DNA from: Euglena gracilis
Taxonomy: Eukaryota > Euglenida > Euglenophyceae > Euglenales
Direction of reading: 5' to 3'
DNA: 64,000 nt
Assembly: GCA_039621445.1 (NCBI GenBank)
Contig: CP154954.1
Location: 50,509,847 to 50,573,846, forward strand
The position numbers were made by a program, and so were the translations under genes. Below the pieces are notes generated by a model, which saw nothing but the letters and a program-made list of their open reading frames with translations, was not told the DNA's origin and did not search any database. Each line of letters starts with the position of its first letter. The stretch's first letter is position 1. This document shows, one piece after another, positions 1-9,560 of this stretch.

Positions 1-2640
1 CCAAGAAGAAGTGGGTGACTGGTTTTTTTTGATAGTGGACAGTGACCCCGGGGCAGGGGCTTTTTTTTTGTCTTGGACCCCCTCCCCCGGGGGGGGGGTC
101 CGGGGGGGGGGTAGGAGGGGTGGGTCCCTGGGCCCCCCCCCCCCCGGGGGGGGGGGGTTAGGGGCTCTGGGTATATCTTTTTCGGCGCCAAAGGCGCCGA
201 AAATTTTGAAAAAGGGTGCTATTTTTAGCATTTCTGGACATTTTTGGGTGGGTCCTCGGGACCCCCCCTCCCCCCGGGGGGGCCACCCCAGGGGGTGGGT
301 GGGTGCCGACCCCTTCCCCCCCTTCCCCCCAGTCTTAAAAAAACCCCTGCTCCAGGAAGCGTCCCTCAATGTTGATTTCGGACGTTTGTGATCATTGATT
401 GCCTCTTTTTCACTTTTGGGGCTCTTTTGCTCGACCAGATGCTTTGTGTCGTTGCTGGATTGGATTGTGATTTGATGTGTCTTTTTTGCCAAATTGGTCA
501 GATATGAATTTTATTTACATGAATTCCGGACATTTGACATCCCCCCCCCCTTTTGGGGGGGGGAAGGTTGGTTTCGTGGTTGGGAAGCCAGTCATACCAT
601 TTGTCCCGGAAGCGCGTGACTGTGGCGAAGCTGTACAACCACCTGATTTGCCCCTGTTGCAAACCCCTCCCCAATAATAAACCCCACCGCTTTATTAGTT
701 GCTCAACAGAAGTTGGGGCTGATTTTTTTGGGGGTGATTTATCGTTCGAGCAAAATTTTAAAACTCAAAAATGGACCTCAAATGAATGTCACCAGTTCTT
801 GGGTCCTTTCGGCATTTTCTGGGATATTTGCCCAACGTTCACAACTTTTGGATCCCTTCTGCCCCATGGCACTCCCCCAAGCCCCCATAGAGTCCCCATT
901 CACCCCTCAAAAGAGACCCCAGGAAACCAGAGATGAGGGGGCTTGCAGTTCCACTCGTCCGTCCCTTTCAGCACACCCTCTTGTGCGTCCCCTTTGTACT
1001 CATCTCGTGGCAGACAACAGCGGGTTCCCTTTTGTGTCTTGTGCAGGCTTTTTGTTGTTTGTTTGCTCAGGGCGTCGGGGTGCACTGAGGCTGGCGGACT
1101 TTTTTTTTCCCCCATCCAATAGTTTCCAAGACAGCCCCCTCCCCCCACCCCAGGGAGACAGTCCCCCCCCCCCTCCCCCCCGATAAAGTGCCTTGCCTGT
1201 AAAGCTGTCAACGTTCGCCAGCAACATCGTCCATTTTGCTGTACCAAGAAAGCCTGGCCCCAGGCCCTCCCTCTCCTTTCTCTGCCGGTTCTCACTCCAG
1301 AGATTTTTTTTTGAATGGGACTCTCAAAGGGGGACTTGGAACGGTGCGTTTGCTTCGGGGATGGGGGAGGGATGAAGCCCACGGATGAAGAGTGTCATCT
1401 TGTGGGGTTTGTTTCCTTTTGTGCTCTGTGATGTGTGCAAAAAAAATTGCTAGGTCTGCCCTGGTATTGTGGTTGTGGTTGTGGTTGTGGTTTCATTGAC
1501 CCCCCCGTCCGTGTTCCGGACCACCGCCTACATTTTTTCGTTGAAGTCCAGCGGCGTTGGGACATGACCCCCCCCCCCCCCCCGTGTCAACGGCACATTC
1601 CCCAAACATCGGCCTGTCTGGGACAGGGGGGGGGTAGCTCCGACACGTCTCTGGCCTCTCCTCTCCCCCCGGCAGTTGGGGCGGGGCCGGAGGCTGACTC
1701 TCCGCGCCGGCCCTTGGCCCCCGGCTCACCACAGGCAGGCTGCCCCCTGCCCCCCGGGCTGGACGGATGGCCCGGAATCCTTGTGGGCGGAGGTGGGGGG
1801 TTGACTATCCCCCATTTCCCAGGTGGCATTTCGGGGGTTTGGGGGTCTTTTTTTTTGCCGGTTTTGACCAATTTTGGCAATTTTCGGTCGTTTGTCTCAA
1901 TCTTCCACACTGACATCAGATTCAGTCATTTTTGTCAATTTGTTTCCATCGTATGACACGGCGGCATGGGGATTGGTTCCTCCTCATCCTTGTCTTGCCC
2001 CAGCAGGGGCACGTCTGGTGCCAGCGATCCCTCTCCTCTCTCCACCGTGTGCGTGTTCGTTGGGTGGTTCTTCGGTTGTCCTTCCCTTGTTCTCTGGTCC
2101 TTTCCGCTGTGCACCGCCACCATTGTATCTCTGCTGTTCAGATGCAGTTTTTTTTCCATCCTGGGGAAAATCCTGGATTATTTGGTCTACGTGCTGCTGC
2201 CGAGGGGGCCAAAATTAGTTCTTTGTGCATTTGGGTGGGTGGTGTTATTCCCAAAGACATGGCAACAGAAAAAAGTGCGACAAAATGGGTTATCTGCTCT
2301 GGCGCTTGGCCTCCCCCCTTTGATTGGTTTTTGTCATTTTAATATTTCCTGTTCCCAGGTGATAATCATTATGAATTGCTGAAGGTCAGCTATCAAGCAT
2401 TGCTGGCATTTCTTGCTATCCCTTTGAGCAATGAGCGTTGACCATTTTCCAGTTTGGAGTTGTTGGAGTTTTGAGTTTGTAAAATCTCGGGTTTGGTCAA
2501 TATTTTCCCCTGTGTGCTGCCTATGTTGTTTCACGGAAAATCGCCCCCAAAAAAGCCCGTTCCGAATTTCCCCACGGCATTCCCCCCCCCCCCGATTCCC
2601 CCCCCCCCAACCCCCCCAACCTTTGGGGGGGGCCACCCCC
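1..2640. other. Spacer upstream of unit 1
   Basis: Low-complexity spacer rich in C and G runs. It holds a hairpin GGCGCCAAAGGCGCC near 187 that recurs across the window. Two short Cys-containing open stretches, near 650-710 (CPCC followed by a downstream Cys) and 1190-1260 (CLAC followed by paired Cys), could be exon remnants of an older array unit. I cannot place either in a gene. The open stretch at about 2140-2310 looks protein-like but has no copy elsewhere in the window. Confidence 0.4.
1640..1725 (+). pseudogene. Possible decayed exon E of an upstream array unit
   Basis: The DNA around 1670-1710 aligns by eye with the core of exon E of the CCCH gene (the PPALAALEAD region). The translated segment PPAVGAGPEAD keeps the spacing but not the sequence. 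No matching D or F exon is evident beside it. It may be the tail of a unit 0 that lies mostly outside the window, or a chance GC-rich resemblance. Confidence 0.25.
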
Positions 2641-2670
2641 CGCCCCCCGCCCAAGCCCAATGACCACCGC

Positions 2671-2697
2671 CCCCTTCGGTCCCGGCCCCCCAGCCCG
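2671..2697 (+). promoter_or_regulatory. Pyrimidine tract and AG just before the start codon, unit 1
   Basis: A C/T-rich tract ends in CAG at 2691-2693, and the ATG follows 4 nt later. The same layout occurs in all five units (CAG at 18400-18402, 31601-31603, 44194-44196 and 56970-56972), although the tracts differ in sequence. This is what a spliced-leader trans-splice acceptor, or the 3' end of a 5'-UTR intron, would look like. Confidence 0.5.
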
Positions 2698-2874
2698 ATG
2701 CACCTCCCGCCCTCCGCCCTCCCTTCCATTATCCGCCTCGACGGCGACGGGCCGCCGGCCACTGCTCTCCAGCTGCCCGGGGCGAAGGCGTCGAAGCCGC
2801 CGGCCCGGGAGGACAAGGGGGACCAGCCCCGGGTGTGCCTCGACTACCTGAAGGGCCGCTGCGTGCGGCGGCGG
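2698..2874 (+). CDS. CCCH zinc-finger gene unit 1, exon A (N-terminus and first half of finger 1)
   Basis: Encodes 59 residues from ATG at 2698. A variable Pro/Ala-rich leader is followed by a charged REDK-type segment and then VCLDYLKGRCVRRR. Joined to exon B this makes CLDYLKGRCVRRRCRFAHP, a CX7CX4CX3H finger. That is the spacing of muscleblind-type RNA-binding fingers, and the sequence resembles the second finger of animal MBNL proteins. The predicted role is sequence-specific RNA binding, for example in splicing or mRNA stability. The leader resembles unit 2 (I-x-L-D-G-D/N-G-P) more than units 3-5, which begin MRIPAF. The start codon is chosen because ATG and the preceding AG are conserved in all five units. 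The exon ends after the third Arg, where continuity with exon B demands it; the next conserved bases belong to the intron end. Confidence 0.85.
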
Positions 2875-3669
2875 CCTGCCCCCGCCTCGCGACCCGGTGC
2901 TCCCCTTTGGGGTTAGAGTTTGGGCCGCGGTCCCCCTGGGGCCGTACGCAGGGGTCGTCCAGGCCTCCGGGGTCGGAAAGTGCTACTTCTTACTCACTGC
3001 CGTGCAACCTCACTTCCGTGCCGGAACCCTAACTTGAGCCGGAATTCAAGTTTGGGCGACCGTGCTCCCGTCGGCTCACTCCCGTGGCCGCCTTGTATCA
3101 ATGAATGGCTCTTGTGCGTAATTAGTTTGTTCCTTTCTCTGGCCAGCTTTTTCCCCTTCGGTGAAATGGTTCAGTAAAGTCAATGACCGGTTGTCACTCT
3201 CTGGGGCACTCACCCTCCAGGCAAATTAAGCCCAATCTGGTTTCAGGCTTAGACCATTTTAAACCTCTTGGCTTGGTGGGGGGTTAGGAGTGACACTGGC
3301 TGGGTATTGTCCTTTGAATGGGATCCAATTTCATTTCATAAGCATGTCACGGTGCATGCAGGCAACCGGTGTCTCGGCAAGCAAGAAAGTATACGAGCCG
3401 GGGACATGCCAATTAATTTTTGTGGAGGGAGGCAGATCTTTTGTGTTCATTTTTTGATCTCAGAACTTTACAACATGAACTAGATGATCCACACTCAGCA
3501 TTTTTTGCCTTTTTTGCCTTTTTGGTCTTTTTGGGGAGGGATTTGATTTTGCTGTCCGCTGGGACCGCAGGCATCGCGATATCTTTTGTGGGTGTTTGTG
3601 CTTTTCACATATCTTTTTGTGTGCCCCATCACCTGGCGGATGGGGGGGAGGCGGGGGCAGTCCCCCCGG
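2875..3669 (+). other. Intron A-B of unit 1 with complementary ends
   Basis: About 795 bp separate the two halves of zinc finger 1. The 5' end carries CTGCCCCCGCCTC (2876-2888) and the 3' end its exact reverse complement GAGGCGGGGGCAG (3648-3660). There is no GT donor at the required junction, and the trinucleotide CGG is repeated at both borders. The same end sequences occur with small changes in the other four units. This matches what is known of euglenid nonconventional introns, whose ends pair in RNA; a terminal-inverted-repeat origin is an alternative or complementary reading. The interior shows no conserved coding. Confidence 0.65.
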
Positions 3670-4072
3670 TGCCGGTTCGCCCACCCGGACCTCTCGGACT
3701 ACCGGCAGCTGTCCGGGGCGGTGCAGGCCCAGGCCGGCCGGCAGGTGTGTGAGCATAGATTCACTTAACAGGGCGGTGATGGGTGGGTCATGGCCTCTGG
3801 ACCCCCCCTCCAGGGGGAGCGCTACCGCCAAAGGCTTGGCCGGAAAGTTTTTTCAGCGTTTTCGGACGATTTTAGCTGGATTTTATGGTGGGTGGGTGGG
3901 TGGGTGGTTGACTTGCGGGGAAGGGGGGGGGGGCGTGGGTGGGTGGGTTTGGGGAACGGAAAATGTCCCCCCGAGGGAATCCACTAAGTGAATCTACGTG
4001 TGTGAGGTGTGGGCCATGACAGGGCAGTGCAAGTTTGGCGGGAAGTGCAGCAAGCTGCACCCCGGCCAGGGG
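3670..4072 (+). CDS. CCCH zinc-finger gene unit 1, exon B (end of finger 1 and all of finger 2), interrupted
   Basis: Coding pieces are 3670-3753 and 4007-4072. The first starts with the Cys-Arg-Phe-Ala-His that completes finger 1, then a spacer SDYRQLSGAVQAQAGRQ shared by all units. Finger 2 reads C-X8-C-X5-C-X3-H (VWAMTGQ, KFGGK, SKL between the ligands), the canonical CCCH spacing. A 244-bp inverted-repeat element splits finger 2 just after its first Cys; removing it with one 9-bp duplication restores the frame (Val-Cys-Glu-Val-Trp). Units 2, 3 and 5 have no interruption here. The exon ends just after the last His, at a CAGGGGCC that pairs with the next exon border. Confidence 0.82.
3754..3997. 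mobile_element. Inverted-repeat element with 9-bp duplication inside exon B, unit 1
   Basis: The 244-bp insert starts CATAGATTCACTTA and ends TAAGTGAATCTAC, so about 12 bp are inverted. It is flanked by GTGTGTGAG at 3745-3753 and 3998-4006. It contains no ORF of note. The 9-bp duplication is typical of Mutator-like DNA elements. Related copies sit at the same site in unit 4 (46958-47238) and in block G at 29988-30118 and 43256-43372. A diverged interior-only relative lies near 52510-52690. It may behave as a spliced intron, since it sits in a conserved codon stretch without other damage. Confidence 0.7.
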
Positions 4073-4748
4073 CCTCCTTCCACCTGCCTCTCTGCCCTGA
4101 GCGGCAACGTGTGTCAGGCAACAGTTTTTCATGCGGTGTCACAGTCTTGTTGCGGTTGTGAGCCCCTGCTGGATACATCATCTCCCAGCCCCAGCCCACG
4201 CCGCCAGTGGAGGTCTTCTGTGGTCCTGTGTCCACCCTGCTGCAATTCTTCTTTTTCTCCTCCATTTGAATACGTCTTGTGTGACATTGGATTTAGAAAG
4301 TCAGAAAAATATTTATGATATTTTCTTAGGTGGCACATCTCGCATTTGAGCTTTTTTTTGGTCGGTGTGCGAATTTGCGCAAACCGACCAAAAACTGATT
4401 TGAGCACCGGCGTTAGAGAGCGAAAGGGAGCAGGATTGGACTGAATATGAGCAGATTATCATTTTTGACACCGGCTCTCCCAGGGGTTTGGTGTTTTTTT
4501 GCTGTTTTTTTTTGAGGCCGGAATGCCACAAAACCTCCGGTACCGCCCCCCCCCCATTCCTTGTGTGACAACTGCCAGCGCCAGGTGGTGCTCTGGAGGT
4601 GGAGTGGCAGGTCCACCCCTTTGCTTGCTTTCTGAAGTTTTGCAGCAAGTTTTTTGGAGGTTTTTTAAGTTGGTTACAAAAGGAATCGAAACGTGCATGC
4701 CACATAAACAATGGACAGAAAGAAAACTCTGCCACTGGGGATTGATGA

Positions 4749-7286
4749 GGAGGATACATAACACAGGAGGATTGCCATCAGTTTCCTGTTGAATTCCGTG
4801 GCAAGTTGTCCATCAATGCCCCACTGATGTTCAAGGCTCTGTTGCACCCACACAACAGTATAAATGATGTCGGTGTGCGCAAACTTCGCACATGGACGAT
4901 GTGCGTATTTGCGCTCACCAACCACTTTAAATCCAACCAAGAGCCAGGCATTATTTTTTTTTAAGGCGAGATCTCTCAAAAAATTTTAAGGCGTTTTTAA
5001 AGGTTTTTTAAGGTTTTTTAAGGTTTTTTGAGGAATTTTAAAAAATTTTAAGGTTTTTTAAGGCATTTTTTTCCTCGGGTAAAATCTCAGACCCCGAAGA
5101 TGGCCCGATGGCTTCAGACTCCTGTGGCTTCGGAACGCCCAAGGAAGAAGCCTCGGGCGAAGCATGGGATCAGGGCGGTCCATGAGGGAGAGTTATTGCC
5201 ATTTACCCATTTTAGGAATTTTAGGCCATTCTAGGATTTTAGGAATTTTAGGCCATTTTAGCTATGGGTTCCTGCATATGGGTCCCAAAATGGGTCAAAA
5301 AAACACCCGGCGCCAAAGGCGCCGGAAAAAATATTTCGGGTCCAAACTGCCCTGGGGGGGCAGTCCTTAAGGGGCGGTTAACTAAAAAAAAGAATCCTGT
5401 CCCTGATGGACCGCCCTGACCCGTGCACCCACACCGGATGGCCTCATGAACACTGACAAAATAATCCAACTTTTTCATGTGAGCAATACCAAACGCGTAA
5501 CCCCTGCAGTGTGCCGCCATACACATTGCTCAAAACTTTGTTGCATGGGATACAGAGTGGGTCACCTCGAAACTCGAAACTCGAAACCATCCATTTTTTT
5601 CATTGCAATTACTTTAAATTTCTGACCCTATTCAGGACATTTGCTTGCCTGTTGGCCTTAAATGGCCTCAAATGGCCTCAAATGGGGAAATTTTGGGGCT
5701 TGACCATAGGTGCTTGCCAAGGTTGACTGCCTGTTTTTCTTGAAACAAAATTTTTTTTTAAAAAACAAGTTTTTTTTTAAATATATTTTTTTAAAAAGAA
5801 AACAAGTTTTTTAAAATATGTGTTTTTTTTTTAAAAAACGCAACAAAAAAAAGTCTGGAAAAACTTAAAAACGTCACTTTTTGATGACAAAAAATTACTT
5901 TAGAACCTTTTCCTCAAAAAATGGCCATTAAACTCCCTCAAACCCCCATTTTTCACACCTTCCAAAAAATCAACATTTTCTCAAAATTTTGAATTTGAGA
6001 GGTTTTTGAAGCAAAAAAAAATGCCATTGAAAATTCAACAAATTTGAGGAAAAGTGTCAGTAAAATTTGACTGTTCCAAAGTTTGGTCCCATTTTTTTGA
6101 CCTGCATTTTTTGACCCCCCTCCTAAAAACTAACAATTTTCATGCCTAAAATTTTGGTGATCCCTTTTTCATCCCTAAAAATTTTTTTGGGAAAATATAA
6201 TTTTCCATCAAAAAACCAACCATGCATTTTGGGTTCATTTTTCATCTTAATTTTCAAAAAAATTTCCCCTGCCAAATTCCCCTTTTTTTTAATTTTTGGT
6301 TGAAGTGTATGGGGACAGAATTTTTCTTGCCTAAGGACCGCCCTGGCACGGGTTGCCGCATTGCGGGTCTGCAAATCCGCGATTGCGGTTTGGATATCCA
6401 CTGTGTCATTTTGCCACTGTTGTTGCAAATTCTCAATCCTACTTTGCGATATTCAAGATTTTGGGTGTGAAAGCATGCAAATTCAGCAGGAATTTCTCCA
6501 CAATGGCAAGGTTTCTGATCCAAACAAGAAAGTCTTTCTTCCAACTGCTGCACATAAGTGCGGGGACCAAAACTTTCGCGTGCTTGGGCAAAAAAAGTGG
6601 GAAAATTTCGCGGAATCACCGCTCAATTGGAGAACGCACTGTTTCGCTGCTTGAAATGCTGTGGCAAGTGTGGGAAACTGCTCCAGCGTAGTAAATTGTC
6701 CCAAATCGGGATTTTGTTGTTGTTCATGCAACTTTTGCTGCAATTGCACTTTTGAGCAATTTAGGTAGACTCCTCTAAGAATGTCTCAAGTAATTCAAAT
6801 CAAGAAAGATGTGGTTGCAAGTTTTGCTTATTCTGGCCGTGTGTCACAGCTTTTGATGAACCGAGGCCAACCGAACTATGCCAGAAACCTTGGCAAACAA
6901 TCCGGTTTTCATATTGTTTGTTCACAACCGCTTCTGCATTGACTGGCTTTATGCGGGGTTTCAGACATGCCATTATTTGTTTTGTGCAAGAAAAAAAAAT
7001 CCCAGGGAAATTTTTTAAGGTTTTTTAAGGTCATCACGGGGAAGAAAAACTTCCCCGGGGTGATTTTTTTAAGGTTTTTTAAGGTTTTTTAAGGTTTTTT
7101 AAGGCATTTTGGCAAAAAAAAATTTAAGGTTTTTTAAGGTTTTTTAAGGTTTTTTAAGGCGCCTTAAAAAATATTAATGCCTGCCAAGAGCCTCCAATGG
7201 CAGAGTGTTTGGAGCTGGAAAATGAATGCGACAACACTGTGATATTACCTCCCTTGTACTCCTGTGGTTTGGGGCCCCTCTGTTGA
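4749..7286 (+). CDS. Unrecognised ORF split by a hAT-like element
   Basis: Two open pieces, 4749-4944 and 7192-7286, join into one 96-codon frame when the 2239-bp element and one 8-bp duplication are removed. The stop is TGA at 7284-7286. The joined protein looks natural: a segment around VEFRGKLSINAPLMFKALL, then a Thr-Trp-Thr-Met-Cys run, then an acidic Cys-containing tail. No start codon is seen, so this is an internal or terminal exon. I do not recognise the family. The complementary strand is also open across the join, so the strand is not certain; plus is preferred for amino-acid composition. It may belong to the surrounding CTTAGG element. Confidence 0.45.
6250..6750 (-). pseudogene. 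Decayed coiled-coil ORF inside the hAT-like element
   Basis: Minus-strand frames contain Gln/Leu-rich heptad-like stretches such as LQQKLHEQQQ, then a Phe/Thr-rich stretch, then LQQQWQNDTVDIQTAIADLQ. They lie in different frames, as if two or three frameshifts broke one ORF. It could be a remnant of an element-encoded protein or of a captured host exon. No catalytic motif is visible. Confidence 0.35.
6781..6942 (+). CDS. 53-codon small ORF, unknown
   Basis: An ATG-to-TGA frame that starts MSQVIQIKKDVVASFAYSG. It has ordinary amino-acid composition with no low complexity, unlike most of the window. It lies inside the hAT-like element. It could be a fragment of a larger gene or chance; I do not recognise it. 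Confidence 0.25.
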   Translation: MSQVIQIKKDVVASFAYSGRVSQLLMNRGQPNYARNLGKQSGFHIVCSQPLLH

Positions 7287-7342
7287 ATGCTGCTGGTATG
7301 TTTGGGTGGTTGGTTTGCGCACATGCACACATCAACCATTAA

Positions 7343-7534
7343 AATGGTTGCTTTTCACAATTATGGGCACCAACCAAAATTCTTTTTCATTTTGAAGTTT
7401 TGGCAACAGGGACTTCTGAAAGTGGCAGTATTGCATCACCTGGCCCGATGAACACAGGGATTTTCAAGTCAGCAGACACATCCATTTTCAGCCAATGCAG
7501 TGTGCCTCATTTTCGACTAAAATACTGGGGGTGA
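7343..7534 (+). CDS. Open segment, probable exon, unknown
   Basis: A 63-codon open frame ends in TGA at 7532-7534. Composition is balanced (LATGTSESGSIASPGPMNTG in the middle). It has no in-frame ATG near the start and follows a stop, so it would be a terminal exon. It lies 57 bp after the stop of the split ORF and inside the CTTAGG element, so both may be exons of one element-borne gene. Confidence 0.3.
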   Translation, partial: NGCFSQLWAPTKILFHFEVLATGTSESGSIASPGPMNTGIFKSADTSIFSQCSVPHFRLKYWG

Positions 7535-8368
7535 AGGGCATTTCGAAACCCTGTTTTTTTCAGGGTAAAACCTGGGAATGTTGTTTATTTTGATGTTTCG
7601 GGGGCTAAGATGATGGTTTTTCAGAGTTTCAATTGCCGATGCCCAAATTCGGGCCCGCAGGCTGGTCTTTTAGTTGTACTTAAATTCTTCAGAACACCTC
7701 GCACTTAAGGATTTCCACAAACCAAACATTTGCACAATTTGTTTTCACATTTTCACAAACCAACCACTTGTACAATTTTACAAACACATCAATTTCGGCT
7801 GGCACACATTGGACTTTTTACAGTTGCACAAATGGTTGGTGTGCTCATTTGCCCACACCGTCCATTTACGCCTTTGCCCACCCGACCTCCAATTTCTCAC
7901 ACAGCCAAGTTTCAGGGTATCGCTTCAGTTTGGGCACACCTCACCAAATCGTTCAGTCAATATCCTACGTTAATGAGACAACCATTGCAGGGTTCTGAAC
8001 GCACCTGCTGGGTGTTGTGTATACCATATGCTGTGTTGACGCTTGCCCTCAGGCACCCTATTTGCATTAGTCTTGTCTTATTTGCATTAGTCATGCTTTC
8101 ATCTCCATGCCCTGGGGCACCCCGTCACAGCAGACCGTCTGCTTTCAAGCTCATGGTTTTTGGGGTCATATCTTGTCGTTTTGCAAAAAAAATGTCGATG
8201 TGCGCACATCGACAAAGAAAAAAGCTTAAGTGCGAGATACGCCGCCTAAGATTTTCGTGATAAGGATTGGGGGTGGCTGTAAAATGCCGCTTACCACCTA
8301 ACCAAACTCCAACCACCCAAATATATTCCAAAATGGAATTAATCAAATTTGGAGGGGATTGTGGTATG

Positions 8369-8635
8369 CAGGTTTGTGCTTAGTCAGGTGCCCACCCCAC
8401 GGGGGGGTTGGGTGCTAGGGGCAGGCACCCCATGGCACCCGATCCGCCCCCCCCCCCCGGGGGGGTAGGGTTTTGGGGGGTGCCTGCCCATAGCAGGGAC
8501 TCCCCTCCGACCCCGGCCCGGAAAAGGCCATTTTCAATTGAAATTTTCTGGGTCCCCCCCGGACCCCCCCCCTGGGGGTGTGCCTGCTAGGGGCAGGCAC
8601 CTCATAGCCCCCCCCGGTCGGTAAGCGCACGCATG
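8369..8635. mobile_element. CAGG-ended element with 8-bp duplication GTGGTATG
   Basis: The 267-bp element starts CAGGTTTGTGCTTA and ends TAAGCGCACGCATG. GTGGTATG lies at 8361-8368 and again at 8636-8643. The interior has two C/G-run blocks and GGGGCAGGCACC repeats. It is closely related to 29668-29948, which interrupts block G in unit 2 with its own 8-bp duplication. Non-coding and non-autonomous. Confidence 0.7.
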
Positions 8636-9119
8636 GTGGTATGGTGTGTGAATGCAGGGCGACGGTTTGCCCTCCGTTTCGTGCCATTTATGAACCTGAC
8701 GCCTGGGATGGCAAGCCAGCCCCAGAAAAGACATTTGTCGGTTTGTCTGTTTCTGTATGTTTTCACCAGGTGTAACCCCCCCATGTGGCCGCGGGGTCGC
8801 TGCACGCGAAGTATTCCAAATAAAAGCCCTCCCCTGCTTCTACAGCACGGCCATCTGGTTTGGTTGGGATTCGCAACGATATCAGCGAAATAGCACAGTT
8901 TTAGGTCTGAACAGAAGCGCAACCGTGCTTCCATTTGTGGGGGAGGGTCAGGGTTTAGCCATTGCAAGCAATCAGGTTGGGTTGGTTGACCGGGTATATA
9001 TCAAAAGTTGAATATGTATCCACATGTGCATGGAAATTCACACACCATTCACATCCAGACATATTTGTATGCATTTCCACATGTGCCTTTTCCACACCTC
9101 GGCAGCCGTTGGCAGCCAT

Positions 9120-9345
9120 GGCAGCCTCTCTTTCCGCACACCGGGTGGGCCACCCATCACAACGCCAGTCGCGGTGGGGTGCCTCCACGCCCCGCCCCTT
9201 CGACGGCTGCCCCACCCCAGTGGCCCCTTCTCCCCACCTCCAACCCCCCGGGGCCCGGCTCGGTGGCCCGGCCGTCGCTCGCCCCACCGTCGGAGCCACC
9301 GCCGATCCCGATGACAGTGCAGCGCCCGGGTGCTGACGAAGACCG
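9120..9345 (+). CDS. CCCH gene unit 1, probable exon D (diverged)
   Basis: A Pro/Ser/Ala-rich open block whose end QRPGADEDRL aligns with the exon D ends of the other units (RxPGIDD/E, CPGVDGR). The preceding PPGPGSVARPSLAPP matches the P-L-A-x-P pattern of units 2-5. It is the most diverged D copy. No exon C of the PARYVV type was found between exon B (4072) and this block, so unit 1 may have lost exon C or hold it in unrecognisable form. Confidence 0.5.
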
Positions 9346-9560
9346 CCTGTTTGCTGGGTGGGCAGGCGTGAGGTTTCATTTGCGCAAAGTGCAAATCCTT
9401 GTGACCAATTTGTGGGTGTTGTCCTGGATGGTCAGTTTTTTTTCCACTAAAGAAGTTTGGTGAGCAGGTCTTTTTTTGAAGAACCTCCTCTCGCTGGGTT
9501 TTTGAATCAATCTGTGGGCCTCCCCCCTTCCAGCTTCGCCCCACTCGTGCAGCCCGTCAG

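Larger units (their letters stand above)
4945..7183. mobile_element. hAT-like element with 8-bp duplication and TTTTTTAAGG arrays
   Basis: The ends are CAGGCATTATTTTTTTTAAG and the complement CTTAAAAAATATTAATGCCTG. Flanks are exact CCAAGAGC at 4937-4944 and 7184-7191. An 8-bp duplication with CAGG ends fits the hAT superfamily. Near both ends are arrays of a 10-bp unit TTTTTTAAGG (about 4990-5070 and 7010-7165). The interior holds a minus-strand coiled-coil remnant, a 53-codon plus ORF and AT-rich DNA. A 386-bp member with the same ends is in exon D of unit 3 (36038-36423). No intact transposase is visible. Confidence 0.75.
4325..8250. mobile_element. Large CTTAGG inverted-repeat element carrying ORFs
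   Basis: The left end CTTAGGTGGC...CTCGCATTTGAGCTTTTTT is matched at the right by the complement AAAAAAGCTTAAGTGCGAG...GCCGCCTAAG. The flanks are ATTTT at 4320-4324 and 8251-8255, a 5-bp duplication. Just inside each end lies a hairpin with paired GTCG...CGAC arms. The interior holds the open stretches at 4749-7286 and 7343-7534. Without the nested 2.2-kb element the element is about 1.7 kb. A shortened relative of its right half is at 26280-26612, and similar end sequences appear at 21664 and 24600. I do not recognise a transposase. Confidence 0.55.

Noticed and set aside
2875-2916. Extension of exon A into the conserved PAPAS codons
   Set aside because: The conserved bases after RRR are the intron end that pairs with the 3' border; reading through would break the zinc-finger spacing.
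3754-3997. Conventional GT-AG intron in exon B of unit 1
   Set aside because: No shift of the border within the 9-bp repeat gives GT at the 5' end and AG at the 3' end while keeping the frame.
4073-4090. Extension of exon B into GPP codons
   Set aside because: CAGGGGCC after the final His pairs with the border of exon C in units 4 and 5, and the following sequence differs in every unit.
4325-8250. Autonomous DNA transposon with a transposase
   Set aside because: No DDE-type or hAT dimerisation motif could be seen in any frame; the ORFs present are short and unrecognised.
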